From the NCBI GenBank assembly GCA_963706425.1, contig CAVPMN010000020.1, positions 1,736,001 to 1,800,000 on the forward strand: a stretch of 64,000 bases of DNA, written 5' to 3'. The stretch is from CAVPMN01 sp963706425 (GTDB taxonomy: Bacteria > Actinomycetota > Acidimicrobiia > Acidimicrobiales > Acidimicrobilacustridaceae). Positions 54,191-63,179 of this stretch are shown piece after piece (position 1 is the stretch's first letter; each line of letters opens with the position of its first letter). Position numbers and translations under genes: made by a program. Under the pieces are notes generated by a model. That model was not told the origin of the DNA, searched no databases, and saw only the letters and a list, made by a program, of their open reading frames with translations.

Positions 54191-55049
54191 TCAGCCTCCG
54201 GGCTTGCGCCCGGCCCCGAAGCGAATGGTGGTGTCGAGGTCGCGCACGATCGAGCGGCGCCGCATCCGGTGTTGGAGGTCGCGGGCGTTGAAGGTGATCG
54301 GGTGGATGTGGTTGTCGCGCAGCAGGCGCCGGAAGGTGCGGTCCTGCTCGGGGTCGATCTTCGACAGGTCGTCCCACATGCCGTGGTAGCCGTCGATGTC
54401 GCCCGCCTGGCCCGACTCGACCAGGTCCTCGATGACGAAGTGCTCCGCACCCTCGATGTTCATCCGCAGGATCGTGATCATGCAGCTCGGCGAGAGCCCC
54501 GAGTCGGTGAGCGCCGCCGACAGGCGCACCGCCGGCACCTCGTCGTAGTCGCGGTCGCCCCTCTCCGCGAAGAGCGAGTCGCCCCGACCGAACTTGTCCT
54601 TCGTGCGGAAGAGCTTCACCGTCTGACCCTCGTAGTCGGGGCCGACAGCGCGCACCGCGCAGGTCGACACCGGGAACGTCGGCCAGGTTCTGAAGCGCGT
54701 CGGTGAAGTTCCGGGGACTGGCCTCGAAGGCGATCAGTCGCAGGTCGTAGTTGTCGCCCAGCTGCTCGGACACGAAGCGCAGCTCCTGGCCCCGACGGTG
54801 CACGCCACAGTCGACGTAGAGCACGGTGAGACGCCCGAGCGGCCGCGAGCGGAACGCACCGAGACCGAGAAGACGGAGCCGCCGACCCCACACCCGCAGG
54901 CCGAGCAGCACCGAGTCGAGCCACACCACCAGACCCACGAGCACCGATCCGAGCGGGAGGCGACCGAGGCCGTGCACGAGCCGCCAGTTCCACAACTTCT
55001 GATGCGGGTGCCACACGAGCCACAGCGGGTGATCGGGGAGCTTCGCCAT
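54191..55049 (-). CDS. FkbM family methyltransferase, one frameshift
   Basis: 285 residues after removing one base near 54665-54685. The N-terminal region is hydrophobic and basic (SVLVGLVVWLDSVLLGLRVW, about residues 34-54, possibly a membrane anchor). The methyltransferase part has VLYVDCGVHRRGQEL (motif I) and LIAFEASPRNF, then LRMNIEGAEHFVIEDL, the usual FkbM core. Substrate unknown. With DUF5658 it forms a two-gene unit. Confidence 0.78.
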
Positions 55050-55066
55050 ACCCGGGAGGTCGCCCC

Positions 55067-55687
55067 TCAGCCCGTGGTGGGGGGCTGGTTCAGGCTCGAG
55101 CAGTCGTCGATGACCACGCCGACGTCGGGCACGTCGGACGTCGCGCCGAACGACAGGTAGTTGGCCAGCGGAGGCAGCTCGGAGGCCGGCAGGCTGAAGC
55201 TGATCGTGTTGTTGTCGACCACCGGCTGGGTGACGACCGCCCGCTGCTGCTCTTCCTGGGGCCAGGTGATGATGGTGACGCCCCAGTTGCCGGTCTGCTC
55301 GTCACGCACGACCCGCACCTCGAAGGCCAAGGGCTGGAAGGGGATGCCCTGGGCGATCACGAACGACGGCGCCGGCACCAGGTTGATCGGCCCAGCGGTG
55401 GTGAAGCGCACGTCGAGTTGATCGTCGCTGAGCACCGCGGACGCCTCGACGATGTCGATGCCGGCCGGTTCGGCGAGCGGATCCGACGACGAGCCCAGCG
55501 TGAGGTCGCCGGCGGGGTCGCTGCACTGATCGCCCGTCGACGAGGGAATCGTCTGCGTGGGCGGCGGCGCCGTGTCGTCGTCGCCGTCGTCGCCCGAGCA
55601 CGCGGGGGCGGCCATCAACAGCCCGAACGCCAGCACCGCCATCATCCTGCGCACTCGCGTCCTCCCGGGGGCCAACCAGCGCGTCAT
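55067..55687 (-). CDS. Secreted lipoprotein of unknown function
   Basis: 206 residues from ATG 55687. A lipobox (MAAPAC, Cys at residue 30) follows the hydrophobic core AVLAFGLLMAAPA. After a Pro/Thr linker comes QCSDPAGDLTLG and a beta-rich domain with VRFTTAGPINLVPAPSFVIA. No family recognised. It ends NQPPTTG. The start overlaps the end of rlmB by four bases, so it is probably coupled. Confidence 0.75.
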   Translation of the reverse strand: MTRWLAPGRTRVRRMMAVLAFGLLMAAPACSGDDGDDDTAPPPTQTIPSSTGDQCSDPAGDLTLGSSSDPLAEPAGIDIVEASAVLSDDQLDVRFTTAGPINLVPAPSFVIAQGIPFQPLAFEVRVVRDEQTGNWGVTIITWPQEEQQRAVVTQPVVDNNTISFSLPASELPPLANYLSFGATSDVPDVGVVIDDCSSLNQPPTTG

Positions 55688-56820
55688 GCTCGCATCTCGG
55701 CGTCGCCGGGTGGCGGAGCCAGGCGCCGGCGGGTGACCTCGTAGCACGCGAGCGCGCCTGCGGCGGCGACGTTGAGCGACGCCAGGTGGCCCACCAACGG
55801 GATGCTGGCCAGCGCGTCGCACCGCTGCCGCACCAGCCTCGACAGGCCACTGCCCTCCGCGCCGAGGACCAGGCACACCGGCTCGGGCCCGAACGGCAGC
55901 TCGAACAGCGGCCGGTCGCCAGCTGCGTCGAGGCCGATCACCCACACCCCGAGCTCCTGCATGCGCTTCATCGCCGACGGCAGCCCACCGACCACCGCCA
56001 TCGGCAGGTACTCGATCGCGCCCGCGGCGGCCTTGGCCACCGTCGGCGTGACGTGCACGGCGCGATGACGAGGGAGCACCACACCGGTGGCACCCGCGCA
56101 CTCGGCCGAGCGCAGCAGCGCGCCGAGGTTGCCTGGGTCGGTGACACCGTCGAGCGCGACGAGGAACGGAGACACCCCGCCCGTCCCACGGCACAGATCA
56201 TCGAGATCGGTCTCGACCAATGCATCGGCCCGGGCCAGCACCCCCTGCGGTGACTCGGTGCGGGCATCGGCATAGAGCCGCTTGCGAGTCACCTCACGCA
56301 CCGCCACACCCGTCGACGCCGCCAGATCGGCCAGGTCCTGCAACGGCTGCAGATCCTCGCGGTCGGTGGCGATCACCACTTCGCGCACCCGCCGGCGGCC
56401 GGCGATCATCAGCTCACGCACGGCTTGGCGACCCTCGACCTGCTCGCCCCCCAACCCTCGATCGCGAGCTCCGCTGCTGCGCCCTCGCCCGGCGGCTCTG
56501 GTGGGCTCGTCGGCACCTCGACGGGCGCCGCCGCCACCCGGTCGGTCGGCCTTGCGCACCGAGGCGGCCGCATGGCGGGCGCGGCGCGACTCGATCGCCT
56601 TCTCGGCCGCCTTCGACGGCGGCTTGGCCCGCTTCGAGGACCGGCCCGGCGCGCCGCTCTTGGCCGCGCCTCTCTTCGTGCTGCCGCGTTTCGCGGTACC
56701 ACCTCTCGCAGCGCCACCTCTCGAAGCACCACCCGCCGCACCGCCCCGCTTCGCGCCGCCTCTGGGTGGTGGCTTGGCCGACGAGCGCTTGCGCCCCTTC
56801 GGTGATCGGGCCGCGCTCAC
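55684..56820 (-). CDS. rlmB: 23S rRNA (guanosine-2'-O)-methyltransferase RlmB, long basic N-terminus
   Basis: 378 residues from GTG 56820. The C-terminal 240 residues are a SpoU methyltransferase: substrate-binding domain (VEGRQAVRELMIAGRRRVREVVIA), then FLVALDGVTDPGNLGALLRSAECAG, LVLGAEGSGLSRLVRQRCD and IPLVGHLASLNVAAAGALACYE, the three motifs of the trefoil knot. The first about 130 residues are Lys/Arg/Gly/Ala-rich with imperfect repeats (RGGAARGGTAKRGSTKRG) and predicted disordered, unusual in length. It overlaps ispF by four bases. Confidence 0.9.
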   Translation of the reverse strand: MSAARSPKGRKRSSAKPPPRGGAKRGGAAGGASRGGAARGGTAKRGSTKRGAAKSGAPGRSSKRAKPPSKAAEKAIESRRARHAAASVRKADRPGGGGARRGADEPTRAAGRGRSSGARDRGLGGEQVEGRQAVRELMIAGRRRVREVVIATDREDLQPLQDLADLAASTGVAVREVTRKRLYADARTESPQGVLARADALVETDLDDLCRGTGGVSPFLVALDGVTDPGNLGALLRSAECAGATGVVLPRHRAVHVTPTVAKAAAGAIEYLPMAVVGGLPSAMKRMQELGVWVIGLDAAGDRPLFELPFGPEPVCLVLGAEGSGLSRLVRQRCDALASIPLVGHLASLNVAAAGALACYEVTRRRLAPPPGDAEMRA

Positions 56821-57293
56821 GGGGTGCTCACCAGGGCGACGGCCCAGCAGGCGATGCCTTCCGAGCGCCCCAACGACCCGAGACCCTCGGCCCGCTTGCC
56901 CTTCACCGTCACCGGTGCACCGACCACCTCGGTCAGCCGCTGCTGCATCTCGACTCGCCTCGGCGCCAGCTTGGGCTGCTCGCAGACCACTGCGCAGTCG
57001 ACGTTGCCGGGAGCGAAGCCGGCTTCTCTCACCCGCGCGACCACCTCCGACAGCAGCGCCATCGAGTCGGCGTTGTGCCAACGCTCGTCAGTGTCGGGGA
57101 AGAGCAGACCGAGGTCACCGAGACCGGCGGCGCCGAGCAATGCGTCGGCGCAGGCATGGGCCACCACATCGGCGTCGCTGTGTCCGACCAGCCCCCGCTC
57201 GCCCGCGAACTCGACGCCGCCGAGCCGCAGCACCCGGCCGGCCTCGTCGCTGAATCGATGGACGTCGAAGCCCTGCCCGACCCGAACCGACAT
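56817..57293 (-). CDS. ispF: 2-C-methyl-D-erythritol 2,4-cyclodiphosphate synthase
   Basis: 158 residues, the standard size. MSVRVGQGFDVHRFSDEAG holds the metal-binding Asp-His, with HSDADVVAHACADALLGAAGLGDLG and GIACWAVALV the other hallmarks. IspF makes MEcPP in the non-mevalonate isoprenoid pathway. It follows ispD with a 75-base gap and overlaps rlmB. Confidence 0.97.
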   Translation of the reverse strand: MSVRVGQGFDVHRFSDEAGRVLRLGGVEFAGERGLVGHSDADVVAHACADALLGAAGLGDLGLLFPDTDERWHNADSMALLSEVVARVREAGFAPGNVDCAVVCEQPKLAPRRVEMQQRLTEVVGAPVTVKGKRAEGLGSLGRSEGIACWAVALVSTP

Positions 57294-57368
57294 GGCCGCA
57301 ACCTAACCCACCCGGCACCCGGCCACGCCCGGGCCCCGGATGGCAGCCCGGCGACAGCCACCACTCGG

Positions 57369-58007
57369 TCACCTGAGGTAGAGCTCGGCCGCCAGCAGAT
57401 CGTGGGCGAAGGTGATCTTGAGGTTCCTCGGGTCGCCGGGCACCACGAGCACCGTCCCCTCCACGTCCTCGACGAGGGCGGCGTCGTCGGTGGCCTCCGG
57501 ATCGCCGGCGTGGGCAGCACGAAGTACGTCAGCCCGGAAGGCCTGCGGGGTCTGCACCGCCACCAGCTCATCGCGGTCGAGGGTCTCGAGCACGCGGCCG
57601 GTGTCGTCGAGGCGCTTGAGGGTGTCGGTCACCGGCACCGCGGGCACCGCTGCGTCGCTGCCGGCGAGCACGCCTTCGATGACGGCGTCGAACAAGCCCA
57701 CGTCGGCCAGAGGGCGGGCGGAGTCGTGCACCACCACGATGTCGGCGTCGCTCGGCACCACGGCCAGACCGGCCCGCACCGAACCAGAGCGGGTCTCGGC
57801 CCCCTGCACGACCACGTCGGCCTCGGGCTCGTCGCGCGCGAGGAAATCCTCAGCCACCACCAGCACGACCCCGTCGCAGGTGGCTCGGGCCGGCTCCATC
57901 GACCAGTCGAGCACCCGACGCCCGAGCAGCGTCTCGTACTGCTTGGGTGAGTCGCCGCCGTACCGGCTGCCGCTACCGGCCGCCAGCACGATCGCCCACA
58001 CGCTCAT
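57369..58007 (-). CDS. ispD: 2-C-methyl-D-erythritol 4-phosphate cytidylyltransferase
   Basis: 212 residues. The nucleotide-binding motif AIVLAAGSGSRYGGDSPKQY is at residues 5-24, and VVVHDSARPL and VPVTDTLKR follow. IspD activates methylerythritol phosphate with CTP. It lies between carD and ispF, as in most actinobacteria. Confidence 0.97.
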   Translation of the reverse strand: MSVWAIVLAAGSGSRYGGDSPKQYETLLGRRVLDWSMEPARATCDGVVLVVAEDFLARDEPEADVVVQGAETRSGSVRAGLAVVPSDADIVVVHDSARPLADVGLFDAVIEGVLAGSDAAVPAVPVTDTLKRLDDTGRVLETLDRDELVAVQTPQAFRADVLRAAHAGDPEATDDAALVEDVEGTVLVVPGDPRNLKITFAHDLLAAELYLR

Positions 58008-58029
58008 CGGCTGGGGGCCGACGGCGCGT

Positions 58030-58509
58030 TCAGGTCAGCACCTCGTCGAGCTTGGCCTCGGCCTCCTGCTCGCTCACGTCGATGGCGAACGTGAGCTCCG
58101 ACACCAGGATCTGACGGGCCTTGGTGAGCATGCGCTTCTCGCCGGCCGAGAGGCCCTTCTCCTGATCGCGCAGGGTCAGGTTCCGGACGACCTCGGCCAC
58201 CTGGTAGACGTCGCCCGACTTCAGCTTCTCGACGTGGTTCTTGAAGCGCCGCGACCAGTTGGTGGGCATGCGTGTCTCTTTCTTGCGGAGCACGGCGAAC
58301 ACCTCTTCGACCTCTTCGTCGTTGATGATGTCGCGCAGGCCCACCTCGTCGGTGTTGTCGGCCGGAACCATCAGCGTGAGGTCGCCATAGGAGAGGCGGA
58401 GCACCAGGTACTCCCGTTCCTCACCGAACACCTCTTTCTTCTCACGACGCTCGATCACGGCCGCGCCGTGGTGCGGGTAGACGACCTTGTCTCCGACGTC
58501 GAATGGCAT
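58030..58509 (-). CDS. carD: CarD family transcription regulator
   Basis: 159 residues from ATG 58509. The N-terminal RNA-polymerase-binding domain (MPFDVGDKVVYPHHGAAVIE) and YLVLRLSYGDLTLMVPADN are conserved, and the helical C-terminus has MPTNWSRRFKNHVEKLKSGD. CarD binds the beta subunit and stabilises open complexes, often controlling rRNA and stress genes. Its position ahead of ispD is usual. Confidence 0.95.
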   Translation of the reverse strand: MPFDVGDKVVYPHHGAAVIERREKKEVFGEEREYLVLRLSYGDLTLMVPADNTDEVGLRDIINDEEVEEVFAVLRKKETRMPTNWSRRFKNHVEKLKSGDVYQVAEVVRNLTLRDQEKGLSAGEKRMLTKARQILVSELTFAIDVSEQEAEAKLDEVLT

Positions 58510-58669
58510 GGTGCTCCCGAGGAGGACGGCCGGCACAGGCCGACTCGTGAAGCGTAGGCCAAAAGCATGGCGACTCGGCCGGGTGAACGACTCGTGATCA
58601 GCGCACCGACGGTGGTGCCGTCGCTCTCCGCACGCGTCGCTCGCGCCCGGAGGCACTACGATCCCGAGC

Positions 58670-59329
58670 GTGATCGACCGGGCACTACTCGTCGACGTCG
58701 AGCTGTTCCGCGGGCTCGCTCCCGCCGACCTCGACACGCTGGTCGACGCGGCCGAAGACCGGCTGTTCAGCCGGGGCGACGTCCTGTTCAGCGAAGGCGA
58801 CGACCCCACCGAGCTCTTCGTCGTGGTCTCTGGTCGCATCGCCATCGCCAACAAGTCCGTCGACGGGCGCGAGTCGGTGATCTCGTTGATGGAGCAAGGA
58901 GACCTGTTCGGCGAGATGCCCCTCTTCGACGGTTTGATGCGCTCCGCGGAGGCGCGGGCCCTCGAGGCGTCCGAGGTCATCGCCATCCCCTACGCGCCCC
59001 TGCGCGGCCTCTACGAGACCCAACCCGAGCTGCTCTGGAACGTGGTGGCCCTGCTGGCCGGCCGGCTGCGCTCGACCGACGAGGCGCTGGCCGACTCGGT
59101 GTTCCTCGACGTCACCGGCCGCACCGCCAAGCGACTGCTCGAGCTGGCCGGCGACCTCGACGAGTTCTCGCTGCCCATCACCCAGGAAGAGCTCGCCGGC
59201 ATGGTGGGCGCCTCCCGCGAGCGGGTCAACAAGGCCATCGCCTCGTTCGTGCGGCTCGGCTGGATCGAGCAGTCCGACCGGCGCTACCGCATCACCAACC
59301 GCGACCAGCTCACCCGCCGGGCCCGCTGA
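58670..59329 (+). CDS. Crp/Fnr family transcription regulator
   Basis: 219 residues from GTG 58670. The cyclic-nucleotide-binding domain spans about residues 10-125 with ELFVVVSGRIAIANKS and GDLFGEMPLFDGLMRSAEARA (phosphate-binding site with Arg), a long helix follows, then a winged HTH at 165-215 with ITQEELAGMVGASRERVNKAIA. It resembles actinobacterial Crp (GlxR-type). The 3' end overlaps the convergent hydrolase by 20 bases. Confidence 0.92.
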   Translation: MIDRALLVDVELFRGLAPADLDTLVDAAEDRLFSRGDVLFSEGDDPTELFVVVSGRIAIANKSVDGRESVISLMEQGDLFGEMPLFDGLMRSAEARALEASEVIAIPYAPLRGLYETQPELLWNVVALLAGRLRSTDEALADSVFLDVTGRTAKRLLELAGDLDEFSLPITQEELAGMVGASRERVNKAIASFVRLGWIEQSDRRYRITNRDQLTRRAR

Positions 59330-59975
59330 GGAACGCCATCACCCGGCGCCACGCGTCGGCGGCGTCGTCGGCGCGGTGGGCAGGCCGGCTCGGATCGTGC
59401 ACGAAGCCGTGCTCGGCACCCTCGTAGCGCACCACCTCGACGCCGGTTGCCTCGAGGGCCTCGACATCGGCGGGCGGTGTCCACGGGTCGTCGGTGCCGA
59501 TGATCGCCAGGGTCGGGCACCGATCGGGTGAGGCCAGCGCGTCGAGCGGCTCGCCCTGGGTCGGGCTGCGCCACTGCTCGGGGATGCGGATCATCCCGTA
59601 GAAGGCGGCGGCCCGGCTGAACCGGCCACTGCCGGCGGCCTTCAGCGTGTACATGCCGCCCATGCAGAACCCGATCACGGCCACCTGCTCGGCGCCGGTG
59701 AGGTCGGCGGCGGCGATCGCGTCGCCGAGCACCGCGTCGTCGTGCAGGTCGCCGACATGCTCGAGTCGCCACTCGAGGGGCTGGCCGGCCGCCTGCGGCC
59801 AGACGTCGAAGGCCACCACCGGCCAGCCGGTCTCGGTGGCCAGCCGGGCCACCATGTCGTCGAAGAGCGGGCGGAGGCTGCCGATGTCGGGGATGACCAC
59901 CAGGGCATGCTCCGACGTGTCGTCGGGTGGGCGGGCCACCTCCGCCTCGGTGCCGGTGGGGAGCTTCACGCGCAT
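59310..59975 (-). CDS. Dienelactone hydrolase family protein
   Basis: 221 residues from ATG 59975. Alpha/beta hydrolase with nucleophile Cys in VIGFCMGGMYTL (near residue 98), Asp in IIGTDDPWTP and His in EGAEHGFVHDP, the Cys-Asp-His triad of the family. It hydrolyses dienelactone-like or other esters; the true substrate is unknown. N-terminus starts MRVKLPTGTEAEVARP. Confidence 0.87.
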   Translation of the reverse strand: MRVKLPTGTEAEVARPPDDTSEHALVVIPDIGSLRPLFDDMVARLATETGWPVVAFDVWPQAAGQPLEWRLEHVGDLHDDAVLGDAIAAADLTGAEQVAVIGFCMGGMYTLKAAGSGRFSRAAAFYGMIRIPEQWRSPTQGEPLDALASPDRCPTLAIIGTDDPWTPPADVEALEATGVEVVRYEGAEHGFVHDPSRPAHRADDAADAWRRVMAFLSGPGG

Positions 59976-60051
59976 AGGACGAGTTCTAGCCCGAACGCGG
60001 TGCTGCCGCCCACGAAGGGCGGCAGCACGCCTGCCGTCTCGGTCTCGTCGA

Positions 60052-60543
60052 TCAGCCCGTGAAACGGGGTGCCGCGGTCGCCGCAGCCGTCGCGGTCGTG
60101 GTGGGCGCGGCCGTCGTCGTGGTCGTGCTGGTGCTCGTGGTGGAAGGCTCTGCCTGCACCACCGTGAACACGAGGTCGGGATACTGGAAGAACGGTTGGG
60201 CCGCAGGGCCGATAGACGAGATCTGGATCTCCGACTCGCAATCACCCTCGACCAGGTAATCGCCAGCGGGCAGCATTCCGAGCGACTGCGACCAGTTGCC
60301 GGACGCATCCGGCACGACGTAGTCGTCGAAGTACTCGACCTCGCCGGCTTCGTCCTCGACGAAGAGTCTGACCACCCCGCCCTGGCACGTGCTGTCGTCG
60401 TTTCCGACGTTGGAGATCACCACGTCGTCCTCGGTGGTCGCAGGAGCAGGTGAAGCCTGCATCTCCGCCCGGATCCCGGCGCCGGCAGCGGCGGGCATGA
60501 CCAACACGAGCGCAAATGCGCCTACAGCCAACGAACGTCTCAT
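60052..60543 (-). CDS. Secreted protein of unknown function with Thr-rich linker and PRFTG C-terminus
   Basis: 163 residues from ATG 60543, with GGAGG at proper spacing upstream. A Sec signal peptide covers residues 1-24 (MRRSLAVGAFALVLVMPAAAGAG). The mature domain (VVISNVGNDDSTCQGG, VEYFDDYVVPDASGNWSQSLG, PAGDYLVEGDCESE) looks like a small beta-sandwich with two Cys that could pair. A Thr/Ala linker runs from about residue 134 to 157 and the protein ends PRFTG, as does the one at 15328. No family recognised. Confidence 0.72.
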   Translation of the reverse strand: MRRSLAVGAFALVLVMPAAAGAGIRAEMQASPAPATTEDDVVISNVGNDDSTCQGGVVRLFVEDEAGEVEYFDDYVVPDASGNWSQSLGMLPAGDYLVEGDCESEIQISSIGPAAQPFFQYPDLVFTVVQAEPSTTSTSTTTTTAAPTTTATAAATAAPRFTG

Positions 60544-60609
60544 CGGATTCCTCCCGTTTGGAGCGTCGAGCGCGTACCGACTCGGCGAGCGCACCCACGC
60601 TAGATGAAT

Positions 60610-61683
60610 TCACGCGTAGCGATCGAGGATGCTGGTCTCGGCCAGCCGGGACAGGCCTTCCTTGATGGCCTTGGCCCGCGTCTCGCCCACGCCCTCGACG
60701 TCGTCGAGGTCGTCGATGGTGGCCCGCATGATCTTCGACAGGCTGCCGAACCGCTCGACGATGTGCTCGACCACCGACTCGGGCAAGCGGGGGATGCGCG
60801 AGAGGAGGCGGTAGCCCTTGGGTTGCAGCGGTCCGTCGAGGTCGGAGATGCCCTCGGGCAGGTGCAGCACCTCGGCCACCCGCTTCAGATCGCCGAGCTC
60901 TTCGGTGTCGAGCTCCGACAGGCCTTCCATGGCCTCTTCGAGGTGCCAGTCGTTGTCCTCGTGGAGGTAGTCGAGCACGACGAGGCGCCGGTCGTCTTCC
61001 ACACCGGCGAGCACCTCCTCGAGCTGGAGGCGCACCAGCCGACCGTCGGCGCCGAGCTCGATGATGGCGTCTTCGATCTCCTCGGCGATGCGCAGCACCA
61101 TCTCGGTGCGCTGCAGGAGCATCACGACCTCACGGATGGTGACCAGGTCTTCGACCTCGCGGGCATCGAGCTCTGACCCGACCTCGTTGAGGCGTTCCTT
61201 GTAGCGCTCGAGCGTCTGGAGGGCCTGGTTGGCCCGATCGAGCAGCCGGGTGATCGGCACCAGCTGGTGCTTCTCGCCGCCGGCATAGACGGCGATGATC
61301 TGCATGTCCTCGGACACCGAGATCACCGGCACGTTGATCGAGCGGGCCACCCGCTCGGCGGTGCGATGCCGGGTGCCGGTCTCCGAGGTGGGCACGTTGG
61401 GGTTCGGCACGAGGTGCACGTTGGCCCGGGCGATGCGACTGGCGTCGCGGGCGAGGATGATGGCACCGTCCATCTTCGCCAGCTCCGACAGGCGTTGCGG
61501 GCTGAACGCGGCGTCGAGGAGGAACCCGCCCGAGCAGATGTTGAGGACCTCGGGACCGTCGCCCACCACGATGAGGGCGCCCATGCCTGCCTGCAGGATG
61601 CGGTCGAGGCCCTCTCGCAGCGGCTTGCCAGGGGCCACCGCGGCCAGCGCGTCGTGCAGCCCCTCACTGCGCCTGCGGGTCAC
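60610..61683 (-). CDS. disA: DNA integrity scanning diadenylate cyclase DisA
   Basis: 357 residues. The N-terminal DAC domain makes c-di-AMP: the DGA motif (KMDGAIILARDASRIAR) and the RHR motif (GTRHRTAERVA) are intact. A helical linker follows, and helix-hairpin-helix repeats close the C-terminus (LDDVEGVGETRAKAIKEGL), which bind branched DNA. The gene starts 29 bases after radA ends, its conserved neighbour. Confidence 0.96.
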   Translation of the reverse strand: MTRRRSEGLHDALAAVAPGKPLREGLDRILQAGMGALIVVGDGPEVLNICSGGFLLDAAFSPQRLSELAKMDGAIILARDASRIARANVHLVPNPNVPTSETGTRHRTAERVARSINVPVISVSEDMQIIAVYAGGEKHQLVPITRLLDRANQALQTLERYKERLNEVGSELDAREVEDLVTIREVVMLLQRTEMVLRIAEEIEDAIIELGADGRLVRLQLEEVLAGVEDDRRLVVLDYLHEDNDWHLEEAMEGLSELDTEELGDLKRVAEVLHLPEGISDLDGPLQPKGYRLLSRIPRLPESVVEHIVERFGSLSKIMRATIDDLDDVEGVGETRAKAIKEGLSRLAETSILDRYA

Positions 61684-61712
61684 GGGGGCAGTCTAGTTGC
61701 TGGTCTGCGGCG

Positions 61713-63086
61713 TCAGGGCAGGGGCAGGCCGGCGAGGGCGACCGCTTCGCCCACGGTGGTGGCCCGCAACGCCACGATGCCGTCGGGCACGTCGGGCGAC
61801 AGGCGCGGCACGATGGCGTGGGTGAACCCGAGGCGCGCCGCCTCGTTGAGGCGCCGCTCGCAGTGGTGCACCTGGCGCAGCTCGCCCCCCAACCCGATCT
61901 CGCCGCACACGACCAGCTCCGGAGGGATCGGCTGATCCGCGAGTGACGACGCCACCGCGAGCGCCAGCGCGAGGTCGGCCCCGGGCTCGACCACCCGGAC
62001 CCCGCCCACCGCCAGCGCATAGACGTCGGACTTGGCCAGGTCGGCCTCGAGGCGCTTCTCGAGCACGGCCAGCACGGTGGCGAGCCGGCCGGAGTCGACC
62101 CCTTGCGCCGATCGCCGGGGCGCGGGCAGGCCGCTCGACGCCACCAGGGCCTGCACCTCGACCAGCAGCGGGCGGTAGCCGTCGAGCGTGGGCACCACCA
62201 CCGAGCCGGGCACACCCGCCCGGCGATCGGCCAGGAACAGTCGGCTCGGGTCGGGCACCGGCTCGAGGCCGGCACCGGTCATCTCGAACACACCGAGCTG
62301 GTCGGTGGGCCCGAAGCGGTGCTTGACGGCCCGCAACAGGCGCAGCGCGTGATGGCGATCGCCGTCGAACGACAACACGGTGTCGACCAGGTGCTCGAGC
62401 ACCCGCGGGCCTGCCAGGGCCCCCTCCTTCGTGACGTGACCCACGAGCACCACGGCCACGTCTCGCCGCTTGGCCTCGCGCACGAGCCTGGCCGAGCATT
62501 CGCGCACCTGTGCGACCGAGCCGGGCGCCGACGACAGCTCGGGGTCGTAGATCGTCTGGATGGAGTCGACGATGAGCACGACGGGATCGGCCTGGTCGAC
62601 CTGGGCGAGCAGGCCGGGCAGGTCGTTGTCGGACGCGAGCCACAGCGACGGCGAGAGCGTGCCCAGGCGCTCGGCCCGCAACCGCACCTGCTGCACGGAC
62701 TCCTCCGCGGACACATAGAGCACCCGAGGGGCGTCGACCCCCGCGGCCATCTGCGAGGCAGCCTGCAAGATGAGCGTGGACTTGCCCACGCCGGGCTCAC
62801 CACCGATGAGCGTGGCCGAACCGGGCACGAGGCCACCACCGAGCACGCGGTCGAGCTCGGTGACACCCGTGGGCCGGGTGTCCCACGAATCGAGCTGGAT
62901 GTCGACGATCGAGCGGGCGGGGGCGGGAGCGGCGCCGATGAACGAGGACGATGACGATGACGAGTGCGGCACGTCACGTTCTTCGACGAGCGTGTTCCAG
63001 CCCTCACACGACGGACAGCGCCCTACCCACTGGGGCGCGGCGCCTCCGCACTCGGAGCACCTGAACACCGTCTTCGTCCTGGCCAT
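61713..63086 (-). CDS. radA: DNA repair protein RadA
   Basis: 457 residues. A four-Cys zinc finger opens the protein (FRCSECGGAAPQWVGRCPSC), then a RecA-like ATPase with Walker A GGEPGVGKST, Walker B VVLIVDSIQ, and KHRFG in place of the canonical KNRFG motif. The C-terminal Lon-like domain has VYALAVGGVRVVEPGADLALALAV. RadA assists branch migration in recombination. It is first in the radA-disA unit. Confidence 0.96.
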   Translation of the reverse strand: MARTKTVFRCSECGGAAPQWVGRCPSCEGWNTLVEERDVPHSSSSSSSFIGAAPAPARSIVDIQLDSWDTRPTGVTELDRVLGGGLVPGSATLIGGEPGVGKSTLILQAASQMAAGVDAPRVLYVSAEESVQQVRLRAERLGTLSPSLWLASDNDLPGLLAQVDQADPVVLIVDSIQTIYDPELSSAPGSVAQVRECSARLVREAKRRDVAVVLVGHVTKEGALAGPRVLEHLVDTVLSFDGDRHHALRLLRAVKHRFGPTDQLGVFEMTGAGLEPVPDPSRLFLADRRAGVPGSVVVPTLDGYRPLLVEVQALVASSGLPAPRRSAQGVDSGRLATVLAVLEKRLEADLAKSDVYALAVGGVRVVEPGADLALALAVASSLADQPIPPELVVCGEIGLGGELRQVHHCERRLNEAARLGFTHAIVPRLSPDVPDGIVALRATTVGEAVALAGLPLP

Positions 63087-63179
63087 GGGAGCGACGTTAC
63101 CGAGGAGGTGTGACGGTCACGGGCATGCCGGCTGGAGGCCGGGGGCGCACCAGCCAGGTCGGCCTCTATGCTCGCCCCG

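Noticed and set aside
60059..60259. Plus-strand frame that looks like a signal peptide (MKRGAAVAAAVAVVVGAA)
   Set aside because: It is the complement of the Thr/Ala linker of the minus-strand secreted protein; the same illusion occurs at 15338. The minus-strand genes have better starts and signals.
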